From positions 36,536 through 100,535 of the forward strand of contig NZ_JABVXC010000015.1 in the NCBI RefSeq assembly GCF_013349955.1: DNA of 64,000 nucleotides, read 5' to 3'. Below are positions 1 through 8,259 of the stretch, piece by piece. Origin of the DNA: Onishia taeanensis (GTDB taxonomy: Bacteria; Pseudomonadota; Gammaproteobacteria; Pseudomonadales; Halomonadaceae). The notes under the pieces are model-generated. The model made no database searches. It was not told where the DNA came from and was given only the letters and a program-made list of their open reading frames with translations. The stretch's first letter is position 1; each line of letters starts with the position of its first letter. The translations under genes were made by a program, and so were the position numbers.

Positions 1-569
1 ACTAGCGTGGGAGGTGATGCTAGGGAGCCTTAGACTAAAGCTCTATGCATCTTTCGTCTAATGCCCGCCATGACGGCTAAGTTTGCCAGCATCGTCGGCC
101 TTTGTATGCGCCATCCTGGCTCGTCAGCCTAGTGTTTATGGCCAATTTTGCCGCCCTTTTTCGTCGCTACTTTGTGTCGCTACTTTGTGTCGCTACTTTG
201 TGTCGCCCGGGTTCCAGGTACGCTCGTTAGGCGCGGTCCTTGAGTGCGATCTTCAAGATCGGCTTGTGATCAACGTTCGATATTTCAGTCACCCGCGAGG
301 GGCGGGTCGGTGGCGACGCTGATGACGTGCGCTGGTCAGCCCCTCCAGACAGGTGACGAGGCCCAGGTATGCAGCACCAGCGTCAGGGCTGGCAAGAGTT
401 CATGCGGTGACATCGGGCGGCCGGTTGAGCATACCTGTTGAGCATGGTTTGGGGCGGGCCGGAGAGTCGGCTAGGATGGAAACAGCAATCCCATCATATC
501 AAGGTGTCTCAGTCGCCGGCACCGCGGCCGGTATTCGCCCTGATCACCATAGACGCGGAGGAAAGGATC
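1..569. other. Spacer with no convincing gene
   Basis: I find no reading frame here with recognisable protein content; the short open frames are rich in Arg/Ser/Cys, as expected for translated GC-rich noncoding sequence. The only clear structure is a three-copy 13-bp tandem repeat near the left end. The last 30 bases carry the ribosome binding site (GGAGGAAAGG) of the DUF924 gene. A gene cut by the left edge cannot be excluded. Confidence 0.5.
165..203. repeat. 13-bp tandem repeat, three copies
   Basis: Three perfect head-to-tail copies of CGCTACTTTGTGT, followed by a partial unit (CGC). It lies in noncoding sequence. Similar short tandem duplications recur in several other spacers of this window. 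Confidence 0.9.
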
Positions 570-1118
570 ATGGCCGACGCCGGCCCCGGAGCGGTAATCG
601 ACTTCTGGTTCGAGGAGTTGACCCCCAAGCAGTGGTTCGCCAAGGACGAGGCCTTGGATGCCTTGATCGCGACGCGCTTCGAGTCGGCCTGGGGCGCTGC
701 CTGTCGCGCCGAGCTATGGACCTGGCGGGCGACACCGCAAGGGCGCCTGGCCGAGATCCTGGTGCTGGATCAATTTTCGCGCAATATGCATCGTGATCAT
801 CCGATGGCCTTCGCTCAGGATGCACTGGCACTGGTGCTGGCTCAGGAGGCGGTGGCTCAGGGCGCTGATCAGGCGCTGACGACTCGCCAGCGGCCCTTCC
901 TCTACATGCCCTATATGCACAGCGAATCCCTGCTCGTGCATGAAGAAGCGCTGCGGCTCTTCGATCAGCCGGGGCTTGAGGAAAATCTGCGCTTCGAGCA
1001 TCGCCATCGCGACATCCTCTTGCGCTTCGGGCGCTACCCACACCGCAATGCCATCCTGGGGCGGGATTCCAGCGCCGAGGAGCTGACCTTTCTGGAGCAG
1101 CCTGGCTCAGGGTTCTGA
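570..1118 (+). CDS. DUF924 family protein
   Basis: The 182-residue product matches the DUF924 family (about 180 residues), helical proteins of unknown function. Family hallmarks visible are the N-terminal VIDFWFEE segment, WFAKDEALD, the central LVLDQFSRNMHRD block, the RPFLYMPYMHSE segment and the C-terminal RFGRYPHRNAILGR. I start at the ATG at 570 because GGAGGAAAGG lies just upstream and the family motif begins about ten residues in; the open frame extends upstream but that part has no family similarity. The gene stands alone, with a repeat-bearing spacer after it. Function is unknown; only the family assignment is secure. Confidence 0.88.
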   Translation: MADAGPGAVIDFWFEELTPKQWFAKDEALDALIATRFESAWGAACRAELWTWRATPQGRLAEILVLDQFSRNMHRDHPMAFAQDALALVLAQEAVAQGADQALTTRQRPFLYMPYMHSESLLVHEEALRLFDQPGLEENLRFEHRHRDILLRFGRYPHRNAILGRDSSAEELTFLEQPGSGF

Positions 1119-1318
1119 GCCCTTGGCAGCGAGCATTGCGCTGCCCGCTGCCCGCTGCCCGGTGCCGAGTGGTTCTTTGGGCGGCAAGGCCTACCCGTGA
1201 GGATGCTTGGGTAAGGGCGCATTTCAGGCGTCTCGCTTTGCGAGCACTGTGTCACGGACTGTGTATAAGTACCGGTTATCAGTAGTATTTTATAAGCACC
1301 GTTCCGTGGGGGCTGTTA

Positions 1319-1416
1319 TACCGGTACGGAGTGGTAAGTACGGTGTGGTACGTATGGTGCGGTAAGTACGGTGTGATACGTATGGTGTGATACGTATGGT
1401 GTGATAAGTATGGTGT
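1319..1416. repeat. 14-bp tandem repeat array upstream of glsB-like gene
   Basis: Six head-to-tail 14-bp units (1333-1416) of the form GRTAMGTAYGGTGY, preceded by a degenerate seventh (1319-1332). Units alternate between two variants, the first reading GGTAAGTACGGTGT. The array lies 70 bp upstream of the next gene, in the 1119-1486 spacer, which otherwise holds only a short CTGCCCG triplication (1141-1161) and a ribosome binding site. It could alter promoter spacing if copy number varies. Confidence 0.92.
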
Positions 1417-1486
1417 CAGCGTCGCCCTCTAACAGGCGCTATCTGCAGGTAGTCAGGCAACACCTCACAGCAAAGGAGAGCATTCT

Positions 1487-1729
1487 ATGGGCATCATTGC
1501 GTGGTTGATCATCGGCGGTCTGGCCGGCTGGATTGCCGGTAACATCATGCGGGGCGGCGGTTTCGGCGTGCTGGGTAATATCGGGGTCGGCGTGGTCGGT
1601 GCCTTGGTGGGCGGCTTCATGTTCAGCCTGCTGGGTCTATCCGCGGGCGGTTTCATCGGCTCGCTGGTCACAGCAACGGTGGGCGCCGTGGTTCTGCTCT
1701 GGATCATTTCCAAGGTCAAGAGTGGCTGA
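1487..1729 (+). CDS. GlsB/YeaQ/YmgE-family stress membrane protein
   Basis: An 80-residue glycine-rich hydrophobic protein of the transglycosylase-associated (GlsB/YeaQ/YmgE) family. Three membrane segments are visible: residues about 4-22 (IIAWLIIGGLAGWIAGNIM), 28-48 and 54-76. The motif GGLAGWIAGNIMRGGGFG with a central GNIGVGVVGALVGG is typical of the family. Members are small inner-membrane proteins often induced by general stress; no enzymatic role is established. AAAGGAGA ends seven bases before the ATG. It is monocistronic and ends at a strong bidirectional terminator shared with gabT. Confidence 0.9.
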   Translation: MGIIAWLIIGGLAGWIAGNIMRGGGFGVLGNIGVGVVGALVGGFMFSLLGLSAGGFIGSLVTATVGAVVLLWIISKVKSG

Positions 1730-1767
1730 CGCCAGCGCCTTGCCTTAGCGCTTTATCGGCAGTCTAC

Positions 1768-1801
1768 AAAAAACCGCCCGGCCATTTGGCCGGGCGGTTT
1801 C
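1768..1801. terminator. Bidirectional intrinsic terminator (glsB-like / gabT)
   Basis: Stem CCGCCCGGCCA/TGGCCGGGCGG around a TT loop, flanked by an A-run on one side and a T-run on the other, so it can stop transcripts from both converging genes. The 24-bp core (1774-1797) recurs identically at 42288-42311. Confidence 0.88.
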
Positions 1802-1841
1802 GTTGCAAGGCTTGTGCAGCCGCGTCATTCGCAGATGGCGA

Positions 1842-3140
1842 TCAGGCGGTAGCGGCGCTCTTGCTGCCGACCAGTTCCTTGAGACTCTCTTCGATGATGG
1901 CCAAGCCTTCTTCCAGCACTTCGTCCTCGATGGTGACCGGCATCAAGAAGCGAATGGTGTTGCCGTAAAGACCGCAGGACAGCAGGATCAGTCCCTTCTC
2001 GCGCGCCTTCTTGCAAAGCGCACCGGCCAGGTCGGCATCCGGCGTGTGGTTGGCCTTGTCGGTCACCAGATCGATGGCGGCCATGGCGCCCATGTTGCGA
2101 CCGTTGTCGACACAGTCGAAGTCCTGCTGCCATTGCGCGAAGCGCTTGGCTAGCTTGTCACCCAGCGCCTGGCTCTTGCCGAGGATGTTTTCTTCCTCGA
2201 AGACGTCCAGCACCGCCAGGGTCGCCGCACAGGAAACCGGGCTGCCGGTGTAGGTGCCGCCCAGCGAGTTGGGGCCGCAGGCATCCATGACCTTGTCGGT
2301 ACCGACGACGGCGGAGATCGGCATGCCATCGGCCATGCTCTTGGCCATGGTGATGATGTCGGGCTCGACGCCGCTGTGCTCGATGGCGAACAGCTTGCCG
2401 GTACGACCGAAGCCGGACTGCACTTCGTCGATGATCATCAGCATGCCGTGCTCGTCGCAGATCTCACGGATCGCCTTGAGGAAGCTGGTCGGCGCCGGGT
2501 AGAAACCACCCTCGCCGAGCACCGGTTCCAGCACGATGGCGGCGGTGTCCTTGGGGTTGGCATCGGTCTTCAGCGCCATCTTCAGGCCGCGCAGGGCTTC
2601 ATCTTCGCTGACGCCGTGATACGGCACCGGGTAGGGCGCGCGGAAGACGTTGCCCGGCATGCTGCCGAAATCGGTGGCGTAGGGCGCGACCTTGCCGTTC
2701 ATGGCCATGGTCATGAAGGTACGGCCGTGGTAGCCGCCGTCGAAGCAGATGACGTTGTTCTTGCCAGTGGCACCGCGAGCGATCTTGACCGCGTTTTCCA
2801 GTGCCTCGGCACCGGAGTTGGCCAGCATGACCTTGCCATGACCGCGCACCGGCGTGACCTGGCTGAGCTTCTCGGCGACCTTCACGTAGCCTTCATAGGG
2901 CATCACGGTCTGGCAGGTGTGCATCACGCGGTCGAGTTGGTCCTTGACGGCCTGCACGACCTTGGGATGGCGATGACCGATATTGAGTACGCCGATGCCG
3001 CCGGCGAAGTCGATGATGCGGTTGCCATCGGCATCCCAGATCAGGGCATTCTCGGCGCGGTCGGCAAACTGAGTGGCCGGGCTAGCGGCGCCGTTGGCTA
3101 CGTAGCGCTGCTTGAGTTCGTTGAGTTGGGCGTTATTCAT
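1842..3140 (-). CDS. gabT: 4-aminobutyrate aminotransferase
   Basis: A class-III PLP aminotransferase of 432 residues that moves the amino group of GABA to 2-oxoglutarate, giving succinate semialdehyde. Visible features are the GG-V-NIGHRHP N-terminal block, NSGAEALENAVKIAR, the cofactor-contacting IIDEVQSGFGRTG (Asp-Glu-x-Gln) and the Schiff-base lysine K267 in TMAKSMADG. A TTG lies directly upstream of the ATG, but AGGAGA at six-base spacing favours the ATG at 3140. It is co-oriented with and 29 bp downstream of gabD, so the two form an operon for GABA catabolism. Delta-aminovalerate is a possible alternative substrate. Confidence 0.93.
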   Translation of the reverse strand: MNNAQLNELKQRYVANGAASPATQFADRAENALIWDADGNRIIDFAGGIGVLNIGHRHPKVVQAVKDQLDRVMHTCQTVMPYEGYVKVAEKLSQVTPVRGHGKVMLANSGAEALENAVKIARGATGKNNVICFDGGYHGRTFMTMAMNGKVAPYATDFGSMPGNVFRAPYPVPYHGVSEDEALRGLKMALKTDANPKDTAAIVLEPVLGEGGFYPAPTSFLKAIREICDEHGMLMIIDEVQSGFGRTGKLFAIEHSGVEPDIITMAKSMADGMPISAVVGTDKVMDACGPNSLGGTYTGSPVSCAATLAVLDVFEEENILGKSQALGDKLAKRFAQWQQDFDCVDNGRNMGAMAAIDLVTDKANHTPDADLAGALCKKAREKGLILLSCGLYGNTIRFLMPVTIEDEVLEEGLAIIEESLKELVGSKSAATA

Positions 3141-3169
3141 CAATCTCTCCTGTCAGAGTCACCTGGCGC

Positions 3170-4609
3170 TCAGAGGCCGCCAATACAGACGTACTTAAGT
3201 TCAGTGTAGTCGTCCAGTCCGTGACGTGATCCCTCACGGCCCAGCCCGGATTCCTTGATGCCGCCGAAGGGGGCTAGCTCGGTCGAGAGGATCCCTTCGT
3301 TGATGCCCACCATGCCATATTCCAGCGCCTCCATCACATGCCAGATCCGGGCATAGTCGCGGGCGTAGAAGTAGGCCGCCAGGCCAAACTCGGTGGCATT
3401 GGCCATGGCAATGGCCTCGGCATCCTCGGTGAAGCGGAAGACGGGGGCCAGGGGGCCAAACGTTTCTTCCCGGGCGACCCGCATCTCAGGCGTCACGTCG
3501 GCAATCACCGTGGGCTGATAGAAGGTACCGCCAAGTGAGTGCGGTTCGCCACCACAGATCAGGCGGCCGCCATGTTCCAGTGCGTCACGCACGTGGGACT
3601 GCACTTTTTCCACGGCTGCTGCATTGATCAGCGGTCCCTGGTCGACACCTTCTTCGAGGCCATTGCCGATACGAAGTTCGCCGACACGGGCGGCGAGCTT
3701 GTCGAGGAAGGCGTCATAGACGCTGTCCTGAACCAGCAGACGGTTGGTGCACACGCAGGTCTGGCCTGAGTTGCGGAACTTGGACGCGATGGCGCCTTCC
3801 ACGGCGGCGTCCAGATCAGCGTCATCGAAGACAATGAAGGGCGCATTGCCGCCAAGCTCCATGGAGGCCTTCTTGACGGTGCCGGCACACTGCTCGAGCA
3901 GCTTCTTGCCGACCGGCGTGGAGCCGGTGAAGGAGACCTTGCGCACCCGCGGGTCGGTGGTCAGCACTTCGCCGATCGCCGCCGGCTTGCTGGCGGTGAC
4001 GACGTTCAACACGCCGGCCGGCAGGCCGACGTCTTCGGCCAGCTTGGCCAGCGCTAGGGCGGTCAGCGGGGTGGCCTCGGCGGGCTTGATGACCACCGTG
4101 CAGCCGGCGGCCAGGGCCGGAGCGACCTTGCGGGTGATCATCGCCAGCGGGAAGTTCCAGGGCGTGATGGCCGCCACTACGCCGATCGATTCACGCATCA
4201 CCATCAGGCGCTTGTCGTCGCTGTGGCTGGGCAGGGTCTCACCGGCCATGCGCTTGGCTTCTTCGGCGTAGTATTCGATGAAGTTGGCGCCATAGGCCAC
4301 TTCGCCCATCGACTCGGCGAGCGGCTTGCCCTGTTCCTGGGTCATCAGGCGAGCCAGTGGCTCCTGATGCGCCATCACGGCGTCGAACCAGCGCCGCAGC
4401 AGCGCTGAGCGTTCCTTGGCGGAGCGCTTGCGCCAAGCGGGCCAAGCCGCGTCGGCGGCGGCCACGGCATCGCGGGCCGCATCAGCATCGAGGTCGGCGA
4501 CGTCGGCAATGGTGTCGCCGGTAGCGGGGTTGGTCACGGCAAAGCGCGTCGGCGCCTCGCACCACTGGCCGTTGATATAGGCATTGGACATCAGTAGATC
4601 GGACGACAT
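3170..4609 (-). CDS. gabD: Succinate-semialdehyde dehydrogenase
   Basis: An aldehyde dehydrogenase of 479 residues that oxidises succinate semialdehyde to succinate with NAD(P)+. The catalytic glutamate E251 (in MELGGN) and nucleophile C285 (in SGQTCVC, with a second cysteine two residues later) are present, as are ITPWNFPLAM and the C-terminal GGIKESGLGREG. The open frame continues 31 codons upstream, but that extension has no family similarity; GGAGG about ten bases before the ATG at 4609 and the family length (about 480) support this start. First gene of the gabD-gabT operon. The 290-bp region upstream to 4901 must carry the promoter, but I see no operator I can name. Confidence 0.92.
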   Translation of the reverse strand: MSSDLLMSNAYINGQWCEAPTRFAVTNPATGDTIADVADLDADAARDAVAAADAAWPAWRKRSAKERSALLRRWFDAVMAHQEPLARLMTQEQGKPLAESMGEVAYGANFIEYYAEEAKRMAGETLPSHSDDKRLMVMRESIGVVAAITPWNFPLAMITRKVAPALAAGCTVVIKPAEATPLTALALAKLAEDVGLPAGVLNVVTASKPAAIGEVLTTDPRVRKVSFTGSTPVGKKLLEQCAGTVKKASMELGGNAPFIVFDDADLDAAVEGAIASKFRNSGQTCVCTNRLLVQDSVYDAFLDKLAARVGELRIGNGLEEGVDQGPLINAAAVEKVQSHVRDALEHGGRLICGGEPHSLGGTFYQPTVIADVTPEMRVAREETFGPLAPVFRFTEDAEAIAMANATEFGLAAYFYARDYARIWHVMEALEYGMVGINEGILSTELAPFGGIKESGLGREGSRHGLDDYTELKYVCIGGL

Positions 4610-4900
4610 CGTCGACAGGCCTCCAGGGGGTATTGTCATCATATTCAACGAGTGTGCATTATTTAAAACAATCCGCCAAGCCTTATCGAATTGCTTCGTC
4701 AAGGCCCTTTTAAGCCGGTCCCTGGGGCTGGGTTAACGTCTTTACGGATCAAGCGCATGGGCGCTCTTGGCCTCTTTCCTGCCGATGCGCGCCCTGTCCC
4801 TGTAAGCTAGGCATCGGCGAATCCCCCAGTTTCCGCTAAACTAGGCGCCAAAAATTCCTATGGTTGTCTTGATGACAAGCAGTGCGTGGTGAGGTGAGTC

Positions 4901-7378
4901 TTGGTCGATCCCCTGAGTGCCTGGTGGGCTCAACAACTGGTGCTGTGCGACTGGGCCTTTTCGCCCGACCCGACGGCTGTGGAGCCGGACCTGGCGGTCC
5001 AGCGGCTGGCCGAGATGGAGGTCACGGATCGCGGCGAGCTGGGCTGGCGGCTGATCGAGTCCTTTTCGCCCGGCAGCGTGAACCCGCTGGGCCACCTGGA
5101 AAGCCTGGAGCTGCTTGCCCTGGCGACGGCAGCCGGCTGGCTGCCCGTCGAGCAGGCGCATGCCTGGGTAGCCCGCATCTCCGCCGACATCTGCGCGCAC
5201 TGCAACAGTCTCGAGGATTGGTTGGCCGTGCTGCGTCAGGCACGCAGTGCGCTGGGTTGGGAGCGCGGTGACGATGGTTTCCTGGAGGCCTGTACGGCCC
5301 TATCGTCTCTGGAGCACGAAGGCGCCGGCATTACCTGGGAACTACTTGTAGAGACCGTCAGGCGACGTCGTCAGGCGCCGCTGTGGCCGTCGTCTGCTGG
5401 AGACCAGGCCTGGCGACTGCGTGCCGCCTTTGCACCCCTGCTGGTGACCGATGCCGATGAGGCCCTGGATGCCCCTCAGGCCCGTGCCTTTCTCGCCGAT
5501 GAATGGCAGGTCAGTGACCGTGATGGTCTGGTGCGCCTCTTGCTGTGGCTGGCCGGGCAGGGTGATCGCTATGCCTGGGACCTGGATGCCACCCGGCTGC
5601 TCGAGGCCTCCCGCGGGCAACGTGAGGCTTGGCTTGCCGGGCAGAAGGGCGACGCGGCGGCCTCCGGCAAGGTCTTGCTGGGCTTTCTCGAGCGCGGCGA
5701 AACCCTGGAATGGGCGGCCTGGGATTGGCTGCGGCTGGTCGACCTGGCCTATAGCGGCCTGGCGCTTGGCTGGCTCGACCAGGCCGAGGCACAGGCCTTT
5801 GCTCACCATGCCCTGGATTTGATCACGCGCCGCTACAGCGACTGGGTCGCGATGGTGACGGCCTATCAGCGCGGGCGCAGCCTCTTCGATGGGCGTGACA
5901 GAGTAGGCGAGCTCAACCGGGACTGGGGGTTGCTTCTGCAGTCGCCGGCAAGCCCCTGGCGGGAGCCGCTCAAGACTCTGCAGGACCAAGGCTGCCTGGA
6001 GGCATCTCGCCTGACGATGCGAGCCTGGCGCGCCGATGCGCGTCATTGGGTGCTGGCGTTGGCGTCGGTGCGCGAGCCTGAGCTGCTGCTGCGCCAGGGA
6101 CCGGCGCCGGCATTGTCGGAGGCCGTGCGCAAGGAGGCGTGCCACTATCTTCAGGAGGTGCTCGGCCTCTACCCCGATGACGGCGTGGCCGGGCTTGCCC
6201 GCTACTGGCTGCCGGCCCAGGCGCATCACCTCAATCAATTGGCCGCCGACGCGGATCATGGCGCTCTGCCGAGTCTGACTACGCCCTTTGGTCAGCCCGT
6301 CGCGGAAGGACTTGCCCAGCGCGATGCGCTGAGGGGCTGCAGCCGTTTTTCGGCTACCGTCCATATGGCGGAGAAGTACGCTTTCTACCTGCAGATGGCC
6401 GGCGACAGCGAAGAGTTCGAGGCCGAGGGCCTGTCACGGCTGGCGGAGTCGCTGCGCGGGGTGCTGTGCCACTTCTACCCGGATGCCCGCCGGCTGCTCA
6501 ACGCCTGGGCCTGCTGGGAGACTGCGCTGCCCGAGGCGCCGCTCGACCAGACCACCCCGGTCTCTCTGGCCCACGAGATTCGTTGGCACCGGGACGACCC
6601 CGGCAGCCCCTTTCACTGGCTCGACTGGCGGGCGGGGGCCAGTTGGCAGGAACCCGGCCCGAGGCTCAGCCTGCCTCGCTTTACCGCCCTGGCCCTGGTC
6701 GGACCGCTCAACGGTGGTGCCTGGAGTGAACCACTGCCGGAAAGCGACCGTGAGGTGGAAGCCATACGGGAGTGGATAGACGGCCATTACGGCCTGCAGG
6801 ACAGCGAGGCACTCAGGGAGTTTCTCGATTACCTGCTCTCGGTCGGCGATCGTCAGGAATATCAGATCAACTATGCGCCTTATACCCTCAATGCCGCTCG
6901 GCTCAAGGCAGAAATCGCGATTCTCGAGAGCGATGACTGCAGCGAGGATGAGCGCAATCATCTGCTGCGCCTGAAGCGAGTGCGAGATAACGATGCCGGC
7001 TGCAATACCTTCGATATGGCCGCCTGGGACATCGCCCAGGCCGTGGATCTGGCTATCGCCGGACGCCAGCTCGCGTGGCTGAGCGAGGCGGAGTTCAGCG
7101 CCGCCCTCGATCGGGCGTCAACGCTGGCCGCGACGCATTACCCTGGCTGGCAGGCCTACGCTCGGGGACTTTATGCCGGCTTTTCGTTCTTCATGGGTGA
7201 GACCGATGAACGCAAGGCGTTCCTGTCGAGCTTTCGTGAGGCGCTGGTGGGCTGGCTGACCGGCGCACCGCCGCTGGCCGGCCCCTGGGCGAGCCTGGAT
7301 TTCCCCGGTGCCCGCCCGCGTCATTGGGCGCCGATGCATATCGACACGCTGCCGGGAGATGCGCGCACCCTTCATTAG
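4901..7378 (+). CDS. Large protein with two DUF1266-like modules
   Basis: An 825-residue, Trp- and Leu-rich, probably cytoplasmic protein without signal peptide or membrane segments. Two copies of a DUF1266-like module are visible. Module A (about 190-335) has WQVSDRDGLVRLLLWL, then AAWDWLRLVDLAYSGLALGW and a Y-W-x-Y-x-RGR end. Module B (about 612-770) has the corresponding D-SEALREFLDYLL, MAAWDIAQAVDLAIAGRQLAW and Y-GWQAYARGLYAG. A partial related segment may lie at 45-120. DUF1266 is known from E. coli YbeQ/YbeR/YbeU; its function is unknown. The start is a TTG at 4901 preceded by GGTGAG; I see no better in-frame choice. It is probably monocistronic. Confidence 0.72.
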   Translation: MVDPLSAWWAQQLVLCDWAFSPDPTAVEPDLAVQRLAEMEVTDRGELGWRLIESFSPGSVNPLGHLESLELLALATAAGWLPVEQAHAWVARISADICAHCNSLEDWLAVLRQARSALGWERGDDGFLEACTALSSLEHEGAGITWELLVETVRRRRQAPLWPSSAGDQAWRLRAAFAPLLVTDADEALDAPQARAFLADEWQVSDRDGLVRLLLWLAGQGDRYAWDLDATRLLEASRGQREAWLAGQKGDAAASGKVLLGFLERGETLEWAAWDWLRLVDLAYSGLALGWLDQAEAQAFAHHALDLITRRYSDWVAMVTAYQRGRSLFDGRDRVGELNRDWGLLLQSPASPWREPLKTLQDQGCLEASRLTMRAWRADARHWVLALASVREPELLLRQGPAPALSEAVRKEACHYLQEVLGLYPDDGVAGLARYWLPAQAHHLNQLAADADHGALPSLTTPFGQPVAEGLAQRDALRGCSRFSATVHMAEKYAFYLQMAGDSEEFEAEGLSRLAESLRGVLCHFYPDARRLLNAWACWETALPEAPLDQTTPVSLAHEIRWHRDDPGSPFHWLDWRAGASWQEPGPRLSLPRFTALALVGPLNGGAWSEPLPESDREVEAIREWIDGHYGLQDSEALREFLDYLLSVGDRQEYQINYAPYTLNAARLKAEIAILESDDCSEDERNHLLRLKRVRDNDAGCNTFDMAAWDIAQAVDLAIAGRQLAWLSEAEFSAALDRASTLAATHYPGWQAYARGLYAGFSFFMGETDERKAFLSSFREALVGWLTGAPPLAGPWASLDFPGARPRHWAPMHIDTLPGDARTLH

Positions 7379-7416
7379 GGCTGGGTCTCAGGGCTGGGTC
7401 TAAGGGCCGGGGCTCA
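7378..7416. repeat. 13-bp tandem repeat abutting a stop codon
   Basis: Two near-identical units of GGGCTGGGTCTMA and a third, more diverged (GGGCCGGGGCTCA). The first base of the first unit is the last base of the upstream gene's TAG stop. Confidence 0.8.
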
Positions 7417-7615
7417 GGGGTGAGCAGGCACTGTCTTGGGTCGTTGGAGAGGGGCTGCTCGCCGTGGGTCGGGCCATAAAGGCTCGTCATGCCCAGCGTC
7501 TGTCGCTATCATGCACGCTTTGCTTGCTCTTGCCCTGCAAGATGCCTGAGCACGTCAGCCTTTTAACTCGGAGTCGCCGCGGCGACGTCCGGACCACAGG
7601 GAGGAGGTCAGCGCG

Positions 7616-8224
7616 ATGTCGCGGATTGTCGTCACGACAGTGCTTTTGGCGCTGCTAGCCGGACTTGCGGGCTGTACGACGTCGCCGTCGCCGGCTTCCG
7701 AGGTGCCGCCGGGTTATTTCGCCATGCAACTGCCGGGGCTCTCCCGCGGCCCCATGTCACCGGTGGATAACCCGCTGCTCGACCATCAGGGGCTGCATCA
7801 GCCGAGTCGCGAGGTGATCCGGGACGCCTTGCTTGAAGAGCACGAACGCTGGCTGGGCACCCCCTACCGACTGGGCGGGCAGAGCCGACATGGCATCGAC
7901 TGCTCGGCGCTGATCCAGACCATCTTCCGTGAGCGCTTCGAGACCGAGCTGCCCCGTACCACCTCGCAGCAGGTCCATCAGGGGCGGCGCGTCGAGCGCG
8001 GCAATCTCAAGGCCGGTGACCTGGTGTTCTTCCGTCCGCCGGGCAGCTACCGTCATGCCGGCATCTACGTGGGTAACGGTTTCTTCCTCCATGCGTCGTC
8101 GTCTCAAGGGGTTGCCCTGTCCCGTCTCGACAACAGCTACTGGCGTCGTTACTTCTGGCAGGCGCGCCGCCCGCTGGCGCCGATGCAACTCGCCCAGCGA
8201 GCGCTTCTGGCCACCAACGGCTGA
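7616..8224 (+). CDS. NlpC/P60-family lipoprotein, probable murein endopeptidase
   Basis: A 202-residue lipoprotein with a type II signal peptide (hydrophobic segment then LAGLAGC; lipidated Cys at residue 20). The C-terminal NlpC/P60 domain (about 75-190) carries the papain-like catalytic residues: C96 in GIDCSAL, H147 in YRHAGIYVG and a third polar residue H159 in FLHASS. It resembles E. coli MepS/Spr and NlpC, which cut peptide cross-bridges in peptidoglycan at the outer membrane. GGAGG precedes the ATG. It is followed by a GC-rich hairpin (about 8227-8250) and then the MFS gene. Confidence 0.88.
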   Translation: MSRIVVTTVLLALLAGLAGCTTSPSPASEVPPGYFAMQLPGLSRGPMSPVDNPLLDHQGLHQPSREVIRDALLEEHERWLGTPYRLGGQSRHGIDCSALIQTIFRERFETELPRTTSQQVHQGRRVERGNLKAGDLVFFRPPGSYRHAGIYVGNGFFLHASSSQGVALSRLDNSYWRRYFWQARRPLAPMQLAQRALLATNG

Positions 8225-8259
8225 ATCGGGCCCCCTTCAGGCGGGCCCGCCACCCTCGG

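Noticed and set aside
83..441. Overlapping short open frames at the left end
   Set aside because: Composition is that of translated noncoding sequence and one spans the 13-bp tandem repeat.
1319..1416. CRISPR array
   Set aside because: Units of 14 bp are contiguous with no spacers and no cas genes are present.
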